DNA of 7,089 nt from Acidobacteriaceae bacterium. GTDB lineage: Bacteria > Acidobacteriota > Terriglobia > Bryobacterales > Bryobacteraceae. The translations under genes were made by a program, and so were the position numbers. Each line of letters begins with the position of its first letter. The first letter of the stretch is position 1. The notes under the pieces were generated by a model, which made no database searches, was not told where the DNA came from, and saw only the letters and a list, made by a program, of their open reading frames with translations. Of the stretch, positions 1 to 6,767 are shown in pieces. The DNA lies in the NCBI GenBank assembly GCA_019245255.1, contig JAFARV010001038.1, forward strand, positions 1-7,089, given 5' to 3'.

Positions 1-1258
1 AATGCTCGTTGTGGTCCACGTGCGGGCACATGGGCACGACCGTCGAGATCTTGCCGCCCTTCTGCACCGACGGGCACATGAACATCGACAGGTAGGCGTT
101 GCGCGTGAAGTCGCCCGAGCCGCCGATGCCGTTCATCATCTGCCGGCCGAGTACGTGCGTTGAATTGACGTTACCCGCCAGATCGATCTCAATCGCAGTG
201 TTCATCGAAATGATCCCAAGCCGGCGCACCAGCTCGGGATGATTCGAAATCTCTTGCGGTCGCATCACGACTCGCCGCCGGAAGTATTCCAGATTCTTTC
301 GGAAGCGCTCGGCCATACCCGCGCTCAACGTCAGAGCGCACGTCGAAGCAAACGAGCACCGCTCGGCTTCCAGTAGTTCGATCACCGAATCCTGCAGAAC
401 CTCCGTGTACATCTCAAACGGAGGGATCTCCGGATTTTCTCCGAGTGAGGCGAGCACGCAATTTGCTATGTCTCCGACACCGGACTGTAAGGGCAGGAAG
501 TGCTTCGGTATGCGGCCGCCACGCATCTCCGAGATCAAGAACTCCGAGACATTTTGGCCGATTTTCTTGGTGATCGCACTGCTCTCACAAAAGCCGCCGC
601 ATTCGTCGTCGTGGTCCGTAAGCACCACTCCAGCGATCTTCGACGGCGGAACGACAACGACCGGAGAGCCTGCACGGTCGCGAGGCGTGTAAATGGGAAG
701 CTCGCGCCGCGTCGGGGGGTCTTCGGGTTCGAAGATGTCGTGCATGCCAAGCAAAGCAGGTGTTTGTTTGCGGTTCAGTTCGATCAGAATACGCTCCGCA
801 CGATGCAGAAACGTCGGGGTGGCGCCGACTGAAGTGGTCAGGACGAATGCCCCGTGTTCGGTCATATCGCAGACCTCGGCAATCGCCCAATCCAGACGCC
901 CGAGGAATCCGTAACGAACCATTTGCGGCAGCATCGAAAGATGCATGTCGACAAAGCGCACCGTCCCCGAATTGATCTGCGATCGCAATACAGGATCGGC
1001 CTGATAAGGCGTTCGAAACGATATCGCCTTTGCTCTCGCAAGCGCCCCATCCAGCGACGGCCCGGTTGACGCCCCCGTCAAAACACCGATCTGGAACTGG
1101 CGTCCGGCATCGTGTTCCTCTTCTGCACGCGCAGCTAGGGCCAAAGGAATGGCCTTAGGAGCGCCAGCCGGAGTGAAGCCGCTGAAACCGATGTTCTGCC
1201 CGTGCTGAATGAGAGCAGCCGCTTCTTCAGGCGTTAGAACCGGAAATGAATGAGACAT
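1..1258 (-). CDS. Acetyl-CoA hydrolase/transferase family CoA-transferase (succinate/propionate/acetate type), 3' end cut by window
   Basis: I translated this frame by hand from the ATG at 1258-1256. It stays open for 419 codons to base 1 with no stop, so about 80 C-terminal residues of a roughly 500-residue family protein are missing. The N-terminus starts MSHSFPVLTPEEAA. Family marks are LQSGVGDIAN (residues 258-266), MYTEVLQD (283-290), whose Glu286 matches the catalytic glutamate that forms the glutamyl-CoA thioester in class I CoA-transferases, NGIGGSGDF (376-384) and VDHNEH near the cut. Members include AarC (succinyl-CoA:acetate), Cat1 and ScpC (propionyl-CoA:succinate); the exact acceptor cannot be read from sequence. 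It starts 3 nt after the meaB stop, with AAGGA at 1269-1273. Downstream of mutase genes, exchange of CoA between succinyl-CoA and propionate or acetate is the natural role, as for E. coli ScpC. A simple acetyl-CoA hydrolase is less likely. Confidence 0.93.
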   Translation of the reverse strand, partial: MSHSFPVLTPEEAAALIQHGQNIGFSGFTPAGAPKAIPLALAARAEEEHDAGRQFQIGVLTGASTGPSLDGALARAKAISFRTPYQADPVLRSQINSGTVRFVDMHLSMLPQMVRYGFLGRLDWAIAEVCDMTEHGAFVLTTSVGATPTFLHRAERILIELNRKQTPALLGMHDIFEPEDPPTRRELPIYTPRDRAGSPVVVVPPSKIAGVVLTDHDDECGGFCESSAITKKIGQNVSEFLISEMRGGRIPKHFLPLQSGVGDIANCVLASLGENPEIPPFEMYTEVLQDSVIELLEAERCSFASTCALTLSAGMAERFRKNLEYFRRRVVMRPQEISNHPELVRRLGIISMNTAIEIDLAGNVNSTHVLGRQMMNGIGGSGDFTRNAYLSMFMCPSVQKGGKISTVVPMCPHVDHNEH

Positions 1259-1261
1259 GCG

Positions 1262-2281
1262 TTATCGATCCTTGGATGTCAAAACTGTCAATAATCGACG
1301 TGCTGCAACAGACGGAGTCATCTCACCGTTTTCGACCGCGGTCTCGAGACGCGGCAATAAGTCGGCGGCCGCCTGGTCCTTTCGAAGCAACTGTTCCAGC
1401 CCGGTTGAGACAAGTTCGCGCATCCAGTCGAGAGCTTGCCGGCTCCGCCGCTTAGCGAGAAATCCATTTGCGGTGAGCTCAGCGCGATGCTGCAGGATCA
1501 GCTTCCAAACTTCGGCAATGCCTTTTCCCGTCAGAGCGGAGATTGCGAGCACCTTCGGAGACCAGCCGTCGGGCGAGGCTGAAAAGAGATGAAGTGCGTT
1601 CCGGTATTCCACGCGCGCGCGCTCTGCCCTTTGTTCGTTGTCGCCATCGGCCTTGTTAATTGCCATTGCATCGATCATTTCGAGAATGCCGCGTTTGATG
1701 CCCTGCAATTCGTCGCCGGCTCCTGCAATCGTGATCAACAGAAAGAAATCCGTCATTGAGCGCACAGCCGTCTCCGACTGTCCGACACCTACGGTTTCGA
1801 CAAGGACGTTCTCGTAACCAGCGGCCTCGCAAAGAAGAATGGTTTCGCGAGTCTTTCGCGTTACCCCGCCCAGGTGACCGCGCGCCGGTGACGGCCGGAT
1901 GAACGCGTTCTCTTCCGCCGACAGATTCTCCATCCGCGTCTTGTCGCCAAGAATGCTGCCGCCCGAAACCGGACTCGACGGATCCACGGTCAAGACAGCG
2001 ACCTTCTCACCGCAGTCGCGTACCAGATGCACGCCTAGCTTGTCGATAAACGTGCTCTTTCCGGCACCGGGTAAGCCCGTAACTCCGACGCGACGAGCTT
2101 TGCCCGAGTAGGGAAGTACGCCTTCCAGAATGGCGGCCGCAAGATCAGCGTCTTCGTCGCGTTCGCTCTCAATGACCGTAACCGCTCGGGCGAGAACTGT
2201 GCGGTCACGTTCCAGAATGCCGTCGATGTACTGTTTCGGCTCCAGGCGGCCGCGCCGCGCTTTAGTGAGTACTGGCCCCAC
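1262..2281 (-). CDS. meaB: Methylmalonyl-CoA mutase-associated G-protein chaperone MeaB (ArgK/YgfD family)
   Basis: A 339-residue P-loop GTPase that protects methylmalonyl-CoA mutase and gates cobalamin loading and repair; the human counterpart is MMAA. Visible motifs are Walker A GLPGAGKS (69-76), the MeaB/ArgK signature VDPSSPVSGGSILGDKTRM (99-117), ETVGVGQSE (162-170) at switch II, NKAD (209-212) for guanine specificity and SAL (248-250). A helical C-terminal stretch (about 270-339) corresponds to the dimerisation region. Length is normal for the family (about 330). The start is GTG at 2281-2279: an in-frame TAG lies four codons upstream (2293-2291), so no longer protein is possible in this frame. 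It overlaps the end of mutB by 20 nt, with only a weak GGTAGG-like ribosome site at about 2291-2296, which suggests coupling to mutB translation. The older name ArgK (arginine/ornithine transport kinase) does not apply. Confidence 0.96.
   Translation of the reverse strand: MGPVLTKARRGRLEPKQYIDGILERDRTVLARAVTVIESERDEDADLAAAILEGVLPYSGKARRVGVTGLPGAGKSTFIDKLGVHLVRDCGEKVAVLTVDPSSPVSGGSILGDKTRMENLSAEENAFIRPSPARGHLGGVTRKTRETILLCEAAGYENVLVETVGVGQSETAVRSMTDFFLLITIAGAGDELQGIKRGILEMIDAMAINKADGDNEQRAERARVEYRNALHLFSASPDGWSPKVLAISALTGKGIAEVWKLILQHRAELTANGFLAKRRSRQALDWMRELVSTGLEQLLRKDQAAADLLPRLETAVENGEMTPSVAARRLLTVLTSKDR
1269..1273 (-). promoter_or_regulatory. Ribosome binding site of the CoA-transferase gene
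   Basis: AAGGA inside the last codons of meaB, 10 nt before the ATG at 1258. The spacing is slightly long. With only 3 nt between the two genes, coupling to meaB is likely. Confidence 0.55.
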
Positions 2282-4421
2282 TCGGCTGACCTACCAGCAG
2301 CGCAGAGAGGATTTGTTGAGCGCAGACCGGGATTACACTCCCCGGACCGAAAACACCGGTTACCCCAGCGGCGCGCAGGAACTCATAATCCTGAGGCGGA
2401 ATCACGCCGCCTACGAACACGAGGATGTCCTCCCGCCCCATTTTCGCAAGTTCGCGAATCACCTCTGGAACAAGTGTCTTGTGTCCTCCCGCCAAAGTCG
2501 AGATCCCGAGCACGTGTACGTCATTCTCGACCGCCATGCGAGCCGCTTCCCGCGGCGTCTGGAACAACGGACCCACATCGACATCGAATCCAATATCGGC
2601 AAATGCTGTCGCGATCACTTTGGCGCCCCGGTCATGCCCGTCTTGGCCCATCTTCGCGACTAGAATGCGCGGGCGTCGTCCTTCTTCCCTTGCGAAATCG
2701 TCCGCCATGCGCCGTGCCGCCCGAAACTCAGCGTCGTCCCGGCTTTCGGCCGAGTAAACTCCGGATATCGTCCGATTCACCGCCTGATATCTTCCAAACA
2801 CCTTTTCAAGAGCAGTCGATATCTCACCAAGCGTCGCGCGTACCCGTGCCGCCTGAACTGCAAGATCCAATAGATTGCCGTCCCCTCGTTCGGCCGCACC
2901 GCTCAAAGCATTCAGCGCATGTTCCACAGCGTTTCGATTTCGCTTCGCCTTTATCTCTGCCAAGCGCTGCAACTGCTTTTCCCGTACCGCACGGTTATCG
3001 ATTTCAAGTATGTCGATCTGCTCTTCTCTGTCCGCGCGATATTTATTCACCCCGACAATGACCTCCCGGCCGGAATCGATCCTCGCCTGTCGGCGCGCGG
3101 CTGCTTCTTCAATACGCATTTTCGGCAAACCGGTCTCGATGGCTTTCGTCATGCCACCCAGCGTTTCAATCTCCTGGATGTGATGCCATCCGCGATGCAT
3201 CAGCTCGTGCGTCAGGGTCTCGACGTAGAAGCTGCCACCCCAAGGATCGACCACCTTCGTGATGCCGGTCTCTTCCTGAAGATAGATCTGTGTGTTGCGC
3301 GCGATGCGCGCGGAGAAGTCCGACGGCAGAGCGATCGCCTCGTCGAGTGCGTTCGTGTGCAGAGACTGCGTGTGTCCCATAGCCGCCGCTAACGCCTCGA
3401 TGCACGTACGGCTCACATTGTTGAATACGTCCTGCGCCGTCAAGCTCCAGCCCGATGTCTGCGAGTGCGTCCGCAAAGCCATCGATTTTGGATTTTTCGG
3501 ATTGAAACTCTTGATCAGCTTTGCCCATAACACGCGTGCGGCACGAAGTTTGGCAACCTCCATGAAATGGTTCATGCCGATGCCCCAGAAGAAGCTGAGA
3601 CGCGGCGCAAATTCGTCGATGCTCAGCCCCGCCGCAATTCCGGTGCGCACATATTCAAGCCCGTCCGCAAGCGTGTAGCCCAACTCGATATCCGCGGTCG
3701 CCCCTGCTTCCTGCATGTGATAACCGCTGATCGAAATGCAATTGAACTTGGGCATCCGCTGCGAGCAGTAGCGGAAGATGTCGCCGACGATCCGCATAGA
3801 CGGGCCCGGCGGATAGATGTACGTGTTGCGGACCATGAACTCCTTCAAGATGTCGTTCTGGATGGTTCCGCTCAACTGCCCGGTGCTTACGCCCTGCTCC
3901 TCGCCCGCAACGATGAAGAACGCCATTACTGGCAGCACAGCCCCGTTCATTGTCATCGATACGGACATCTGGTCCAACGGGATCTGATCAAACAGGATCT
4001 TCATGTCTTCGACCGAGTCGATCGCAACGCCGGCCTTGCCCACATCACCGACTACCCTCTCGTTGTCCGAGTCGTACCCGCGGTGAGTTGCCAGATCGAA
4101 CGCGACCGAAAGGCCCTTCTGACCGGCCGCCAGGTTTCGCCGATAGAATGCATTCGATTCTTCCGCTGTCGAGAAGCCTGCATACTGCCGTATGGTCCAC
4201 GGCTGCATGGCATACATCGTTGAATATGGACCACGCAGATACGGAGGCACACCCGCCGCATACTCGAGATGCTCCATCGCGAAGAGGTCTTCTGCGGTGT
4301 AGTACTGCTTTACGGGGATTCGTTCCGGTGTATCCCAAATGTGTGCAGGATCTTCCGGCGCTTGCTGCGGAGCTCCTTCGCGACGAAGCTTCAAATCGAT
4401 TTTCGTGAAATCCGGTTTCAT
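2262..4421 (-). CDS. mutB: Methylmalonyl-CoA mutase, large catalytic (alpha) subunit
   Basis: A 719-residue adenosylcobalamin enzyme that converts (R)-methylmalonyl-CoA to succinyl-CoA. The TIM-barrel domain spans about residues 30-550, and the C-terminal cobalamin-binding domain about 584-710. By alignment from memory with the Propionibacterium large subunit (728 aa, offset 9), active-site residues are conserved: Tyr80 (Tyr89) in RQYAGFS, Gln188 (Gln197), Arg198 (Arg207) in VRNTYIYPP, Tyr234/His235 (Tyr243/His244) in SGYHMQEAGA. The B12 domain has base-off/His-on motif DGHDRG (594-599) with axial His596, plus Ser641 in GIS and GG at 671-672. One oddity is Gln73 in AMQPWTIRQY, where the reference enzyme has the CoA-contacting Arg82. 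The ATG overlaps the mutA stop as ATGA and has a strong GGAGGA at 4428-4433. Tyr80 and Arg198 fit methylmalonyl-CoA rather than isobutyryl- or ethylmalonyl-CoA mutase. Confidence 0.97.
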   Translation of the reverse strand: MKPDFTKIDLKLRREGAPQQAPEDPAHIWDTPERIPVKQYYTAEDLFAMEHLEYAAGVPPYLRGPYSTMYAMQPWTIRQYAGFSTAEESNAFYRRNLAAGQKGLSVAFDLATHRGYDSDNERVVGDVGKAGVAIDSVEDMKILFDQIPLDQMSVSMTMNGAVLPVMAFFIVAGEEQGVSTGQLSGTIQNDILKEFMVRNTYIYPPGPSMRIVGDIFRYCSQRMPKFNCISISGYHMQEAGATADIELGYTLADGLEYVRTGIAAGLSIDEFAPRLSFFWGIGMNHFMEVAKLRAARVLWAKLIKSFNPKNPKSMALRTHSQTSGWSLTAQDVFNNVSRTCIEALAAAMGHTQSLHTNALDEAIALPSDFSARIARNTQIYLQEETGITKVVDPWGGSFYVETLTHELMHRGWHHIQEIETLGGMTKAIETGLPKMRIEEAAARRQARIDSGREVIVGVNKYRADREEQIDILEIDNRAVREKQLQRLAEIKAKRNRNAVEHALNALSGAAERGDGNLLDLAVQAARVRATLGEISTALEKVFGRYQAVNRTISGVYSAESRDDAEFRAARRMADDFAREEGRRPRILVAKMGQDGHDRGAKVIATAFADIGFDVDVGPLFQTPREAARMAVENDVHVLGISTLAGGHKTLVPEVIRELAKMGREDILVFVGGVIPPQDYEFLRAAGVTGVFGPGSVIPVCAQQILSALLVGQPSGASTH

Positions 4422-5545
4422 GGCCGATCCTCCGGGATGGGGGAGATCCCAAGCTTGTCCTCAGCATGGTTCAAAGTGCGCTCACGAATCTTTTCAAACG
4501 GCTCCGCGAGCCTGATCTGCGGGAATGGATCTCCGGCCAGAACCGAAGGCGGGGGCTCGTCCGGAGTTTTATCGTTTGTATTCGGATAGTTGTTGACACC
4601 GACCATCGTCTGGCGCCCCGATGCCAAGGCGTTCACTTTCGCCTGCCGTGACTTGGTCAACTCCGCTTCAACAAAGCCCGATTCGAGAGCCGTCGTCCAG
4701 CCTCCGGCAGCTTCTACCTGTTGGAAGAGCCGCCAGGATTCTTGAGCTAGCGCATCCGTCAGAGCTTCGATGTAATACGAGCCTCCGGCCGGATCGGCCA
4801 CCCGGCCAAGCTGGGCCTCATCGCGGAGAATCCGCTGAACGTTCAACGCAAGATGCGGGTCGAAGCCAAACGCTTCCACCGTTAGAGAATCGCAGCCGCC
4901 CGCAATTGCGGAAAATGCTTCGGTTGTAACCCGAAGCAGATTCGTGTACGGATCGAGCAGGCTCTTGTTCAGCCGGGCCGTTCGCACGTGAATGCGTGCA
5001 ATCGCACAGGTCAGGTCCTCGGGTTTGAAGGCCGTCACTGCTGCCGACCACAACTCCCGGGCAGCTCGCAACTTCGCGATCTCAACAAAATAGGTCGACC
5101 CCACTGCGTACACAAACACGGTTCTCGCAGCAGCGGTATCGACGGTCTTCCCCGTTTCGATTGCGGACTGCAGCTTCTCGACCGCTTCCGCCAAAGCGAA
5201 ACCGAGCTCCTGAACTGCAGTGGCGCCGGCTTCGTGCAAGTAGTCGGCGCGAATCGCACCCGCCGGCGGAACCCACGTCTGCGCCTCTTCCCAACCTTGC
5301 CCGGTACCTCGGATGTATGGATACTCGCCAGGCGCAAGATCGGCTAACTCGCCGATTCGCTCCGCGTCCTGGCGCCGGTAGTACGGCCGGACCGGAATGC
5401 CTTCCTCCGTTCGCCAGATCAGCTTTTTCTCGTAATCCGCACCCTTCAGGTCCTTGAGTATCGCCGATTCCCACTCTTCGGTTCGAACCGCCGCGAAATC
5501 AGCCCCAAGCTGAAGCGTTTCGGTTCCTGCAAAATCTTCAGACAT
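4418..5545 (-). CDS. mutA: Methylmalonyl-CoA mutase, shortened small (beta) subunit, no B12 domain
   Basis: A 375-residue protein homologous to mutase subunits, far shorter than the Propionibacterium small subunit (about 640). The N-terminal arm has WESAILKDLKGADYEKKLIWRTEEG-like features (25-49), then IPVRPYYRRQD and YPYIRGTG (75-82). It jumps directly to YLHEAGATAVQELGF (102-116), which aligns with YHMQEAGATADIELGY at residues 234-249 of the MutB encoded next door. Later matches are VEIAKLRAARELW (154-166), DPAGGSYYIEALTD (251-264), VGVNNY (315-320) and RLAEPFEKIRERT (345-357); it ends where a cobalamin-like domain would begin. About 150 barrel residues, including the active-site Tyr and Arg positions, and the whole B12 domain are absent, so it cannot be catalytic and probably stabilises MutB. 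One intact frame runs through the deletion point. It overlaps mce by 8 nt, with AGGAAGG at 5554-5560. Confidence 0.88.
   Translation of the reverse strand: MSEDFAGTETLQLGADFAAVRTEEWESAILKDLKGADYEKKLIWRTEEGIPVRPYYRRQDAERIGELADLAPGEYPYIRGTGQGWEEAQTWVPPAGAIRADYLHEAGATAVQELGFALAEAVEKLQSAIETGKTVDTAAARTVFVYAVGSTYFVEIAKLRAARELWSAAVTAFKPEDLTCAIARIHVRTARLNKSLLDPYTNLLRVTTEAFSAIAGGCDSLTVEAFGFDPHLALNVQRILRDEAQLGRVADPAGGSYYIEALTDALAQESWRLFQQVEAAGGWTTALESGFVEAELTKSRQAKVNALASGRQTMVGVNNYPNTNDKTPDEPPPSVLAGDPFPQIRLAEPFEKIRERTLNHAEDKLGISPIPEDRP
4428..4433 (-). promoter_or_regulatory. Ribosome binding site of mutB
   Basis: GGAGGA, 6 nt before the ATG at 4421. It lies inside the last codons of mutA, so mutB can be initiated independently as well as by ATGA coupling. 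The site fixes the start of mutB. Confidence 0.8.
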
Positions 5546-6008
5546 GGCCGTTGCCTTCCTGAACCACTTCCATCAAGTAACCGAAGGCTGCTTGTTCGGT
5601 TGTTTTCGGATGCACAAAGAACACTTTGGTACCGCGTGACCCGTTCCGGGGCGCCGGATCGATCACCTTGAAACCGTTCGCCTTCATGTGATCGAAAGCA
5701 GCTTGAATGTCGGATACCCGAAAAGCAATGTGCGCGAACCCGCCACGACCACCGCTCTTCTCTAGTTGCTTCGAAACCGGCGAATCGGGACTTAGCGGTT
5801 CCAGAAGTTGCACCAGATTCGGTCCGTCACCTACCTTAAGCAACACCTCACGCACCTGGTCTCCGCCAAGCACTTCCTCGCGATGAACCTCTGAAAATCC
5901 GAGCTTCTTGTACGCATTCACGTGCTGCTCGAGTTCACCCTGCTTCACCGCAATCGCAACATGATCGAAAAACAGAAATCCGGGAATTTCTTTGAAGTCT
6001 TGCATCAT
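5538..6008 (-). CDS. mce: Methylmalonyl-CoA epimerase (VOC/glyoxalase fold)
   Basis: A 156-residue vicinal-oxygen-chelate protein that epimerises (S)- and (R)-methylmalonyl-CoA, linking the biotin enzyme to the mutase. Two VOC half-domains are visible. The probable metal ligands are His16 in FDHVAIAV, Gln67 in LVQLLEP, His93 in FAHIAFRV and Glu147 in YLMEVVQ, matching the His/Gln/His/Glu set known for the Propionibacterium epimerase. KKLGF (34-38), the GG.R..HIAF region (86-96) and FVHPK (131-135) are also typical. It is slightly long for the family (usually about 135-150), with extra residues in HPKTTEQAAFGYLME where many members read straight from HPK to the final Glu. Start choice: ATGATG at 6008-6003 offers two starts. 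The first makes an ATGA overlap with the carrier gene and sits 5 nt from GGAG (6014-6017); the second sits 8 nt away and is equally plausible. Glyoxalase I is unlikely given the neighbours. Confidence 0.93.
   Translation of the reverse strand: MMQDFKEIPGFLFFDHVAIAVKQGELEQHVNAYKKLGFSEVHREEVLGGDQVREVLLKVGDGPNLVQLLEPLSPDSPVSKQLEKSGGRGGFAHIAFRVSDIQAAFDHMKANGFKVIDPAPRNGSRGTKVFFVHPKTTEQAAFGYLMEVVQEGNGHV
5554..5560 (-). promoter_or_regulatory. Ribosome binding site of mutA
   Basis: AGGAAGG, 8 nt before the ATG at 5545 and inside the 3' end of mce. It supports the mutA start that overlaps mce by 8 nt. Confidence 0.75.
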
Positions 6009-6391
6009 TCAAACTCCACAAGGACTTGTCCGCTCTGCACGCTGTCGCTTACACTTACGTTTACTTTGGCGACTTTGCCACTGTTTGGAGCGGTGATGTT
6101 GGTTTCCATTTTCATTGCTTCCAACACCAGCAGCGTGTCTCCGCTTTGAATACTTTGCCCCGGCTGCGCCGAGACCTTAACGACGATTCCCGATATCGGA
6201 CTGCGGCAGACCTTTTCCTCATTCACAGGCCCGGCAGCACGTGCCGCTGCAGGCGCCGTTGCGTTCGCCGGAACTCGCACCGCCGAGGGTTCCACAACAT
6301 AGCCCCGCGGCGGATTAGGCGCCTGCTCTGCTTCAGCCGCTTCCACATCGACTTCGTATGTTTTGTTATCGACCGTTATTTTTAGCTTCAT
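6005..6391 (-). CDS. Biotin carboxyl carrier protein subunit (1.3S/gamma-type) of an acyl-CoA carboxylase, transcarboxylase or decarboxylase
   Basis: A 128-residue carrier that shuttles carboxybiotin between active sites. The N-terminal MKLKITVDNKTYEVDVE (1-17) resembles the start of the Propionibacterium transcarboxylase 1.3S subunit and other stand-alone carriers. A Pro/Ala-rich flexible linker follows (about 24-57; contains NPPRG, PANATAPAAARAAG). The C-terminal biotinyl/lipoyl domain (about 60-128) has SPISGIVVKV, the biotinylation site EAMKM (91-95) with target Lys94, and the second hairpin APNSGKV (101-107). Length fits the 1.3S class (about 120-130) rather than the fatty-acid AccB class, whose linker and thumb differ. 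It starts 10 nt after the delta-like gene, with only weak ribosome-site bases (GAAGA/AGG), so reinitiation from upstream is likely. The neighbouring carboxyltransferase and epimerase point to propionyl-/methylmalonyl-CoA as substrate. Which of the three enzyme types it serves is unresolved. Confidence 0.93.
   Translation of the reverse strand: MKLKITVDNKTYEVDVEAAEAEQAPNPPRGYVVEPSAVRVPANATAPAAARAAGPVNEEKVCRSPISGIVVKVSAQPGQSIQSGDTLLVLEAMKMETNITAPNSGKVAKVNVSVSDSVQSGQVLVEFE
6014..6017 (-). promoter_or_regulatory. Ribosome binding site of mce
   Basis: GGAG inside the last codons of the biotin carrier gene, 5 nt from the first ATG (6008) and 8 nt from the second (6005). It supports a start here but does not choose between the two. 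Confidence 0.6.
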
Positions 6392-6401
6392 CCTGTTTTC
6401 T

Positions 6402-6752
6402 TCAGTGAGGTAGATGATGCGACGCCTGAATGGACACTCGCCCTTGCATCGCCCAACTCCGGGAACTGATCAGCCTTACCTGGCGAATGTGGTGGCGTTC
6501 GCCAAGGAAGGCAGCAACAGCCGCCGAGATGACGAGCATGATCTCTTCGCTGATCGGTTCGGCCGGTTCCGGGGTCATCGCCCGGCTTGCTTCCGCTCCG
6601 TTCCGATGTGCGTGAGTCGCATCGGGCATGGCAGCGCCACTCTGACGTTGGCGCTCCCGGCTCTCGAGCGCAGCCACGCGCTCGGACAGTCGCTTCAGTT
6701 CCGCTCGCACGGTCTCGAGCGCCGTCATTAACTCGTCTGACAATGTGGACAC
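6402..6752 (-). CDS. Small delta/epsilon-like subunit of biotin-dependent acyl-CoA carboxylase/decarboxylase (MmdD/OadG C-terminal-like), soluble
   Basis: A 116-residue protein with three visible parts. Residues about 4-36 are a charged heptad-like helix (LMTALETVRAELKRLSERV), probably a coiled coil. Residues about 37-66 are a low-complexity His/Ala/Pro/Glu linker. Residues 67-112 form a conserved-looking module: ISEEIMLVISAAVAAFLG, then HIRQVRL and SWAMQGRVSIQAS. From memory, this last module resembles the C-terminal tail of the delta subunits (MmdD, OadG family) and the small epsilon subunit of methylmalonyl-CoA decarboxylase, where an E-x-AAIAA-G helix is followed by IR...W...GR. Those delta subunits carry an N-terminal membrane helix; here there is none. 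A scaffold role joining carboxyltransferase and carrier is inferred from family and position between them. The start is GTG at 6752, set by a strong GGAGG at 6758-6762 with 5 nt spacing, 15 nt after the carboxyltransferase stop. Confidence 0.72.
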   Translation of the reverse strand: MSTLSDELMTALETVRAELKRLSERVAALESRERQRQSGAAMPDATHAHRNGAEASRAMTPEPAEPISEEIMLVISAAVAAFLGERHHIRQVRLISSRSWAMQGRVSIQASHHLPH

Positions 6753-6757
6753 TGCGG

Positions 6758-6762
6758 CCTCC
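6758..6762 (-). promoter_or_regulatory. Ribosome binding site deciding the GTG start of the delta-like subunit
   Basis: GGAGG in the 15-nt gap after the carboxyltransferase stop, 5 nt before GTG at 6752. It makes the GTG far more likely than the later in-frame ATG (residue 9). Confidence 0.78.
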
Positions 6763-6767
6763 AGATT

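Noticed and set aside
585..890. 101-codon minus-strand frame within the CoA-transferase region
   Set aside because: Another frame of the CoA-transferase gene, which I translated without a break from 1258 to base 1 and which carries clear family motifs.
1262..2281. ArgK, arginine/ornithine transport kinase
   Set aside because: A historical label for this family. The GTPase motifs and the position next to mutB indicate MeaB.
2130..3061. Overlapping plus-strand frames (2130-2663, 2474-3061) antisense to meaB/mutB
   Set aside because: Arg/Pro/Ser-rich, featureless translations opposite conserved genes; no evidence that they are genes.
3567..4223. 218-codon open frame on the plus strand, antisense to mutB
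   Set aside because: It lies wholly opposite the well-supported mutB and its product shows no recognisable domain; in GC-rich coding DNA, long antisense frames arise by chance.
4418..5545. mutA as a frameshifted or decayed pseudogene
   Set aside because: Homology before and after the internal deletion is in one frame with no stops, the C-terminal linker is kept, and a ribosome site and tight coupling are present. A real reduced subunit is the better reading.
5538..6008. Glyoxalase I or a ring-cleavage dioxygenase of the VOC fold
   Set aside because: The His/Gln/His/Glu ligand pattern, the LLEP motif and the place between carrier and mutase fit methylmalonyl-CoA epimerase.
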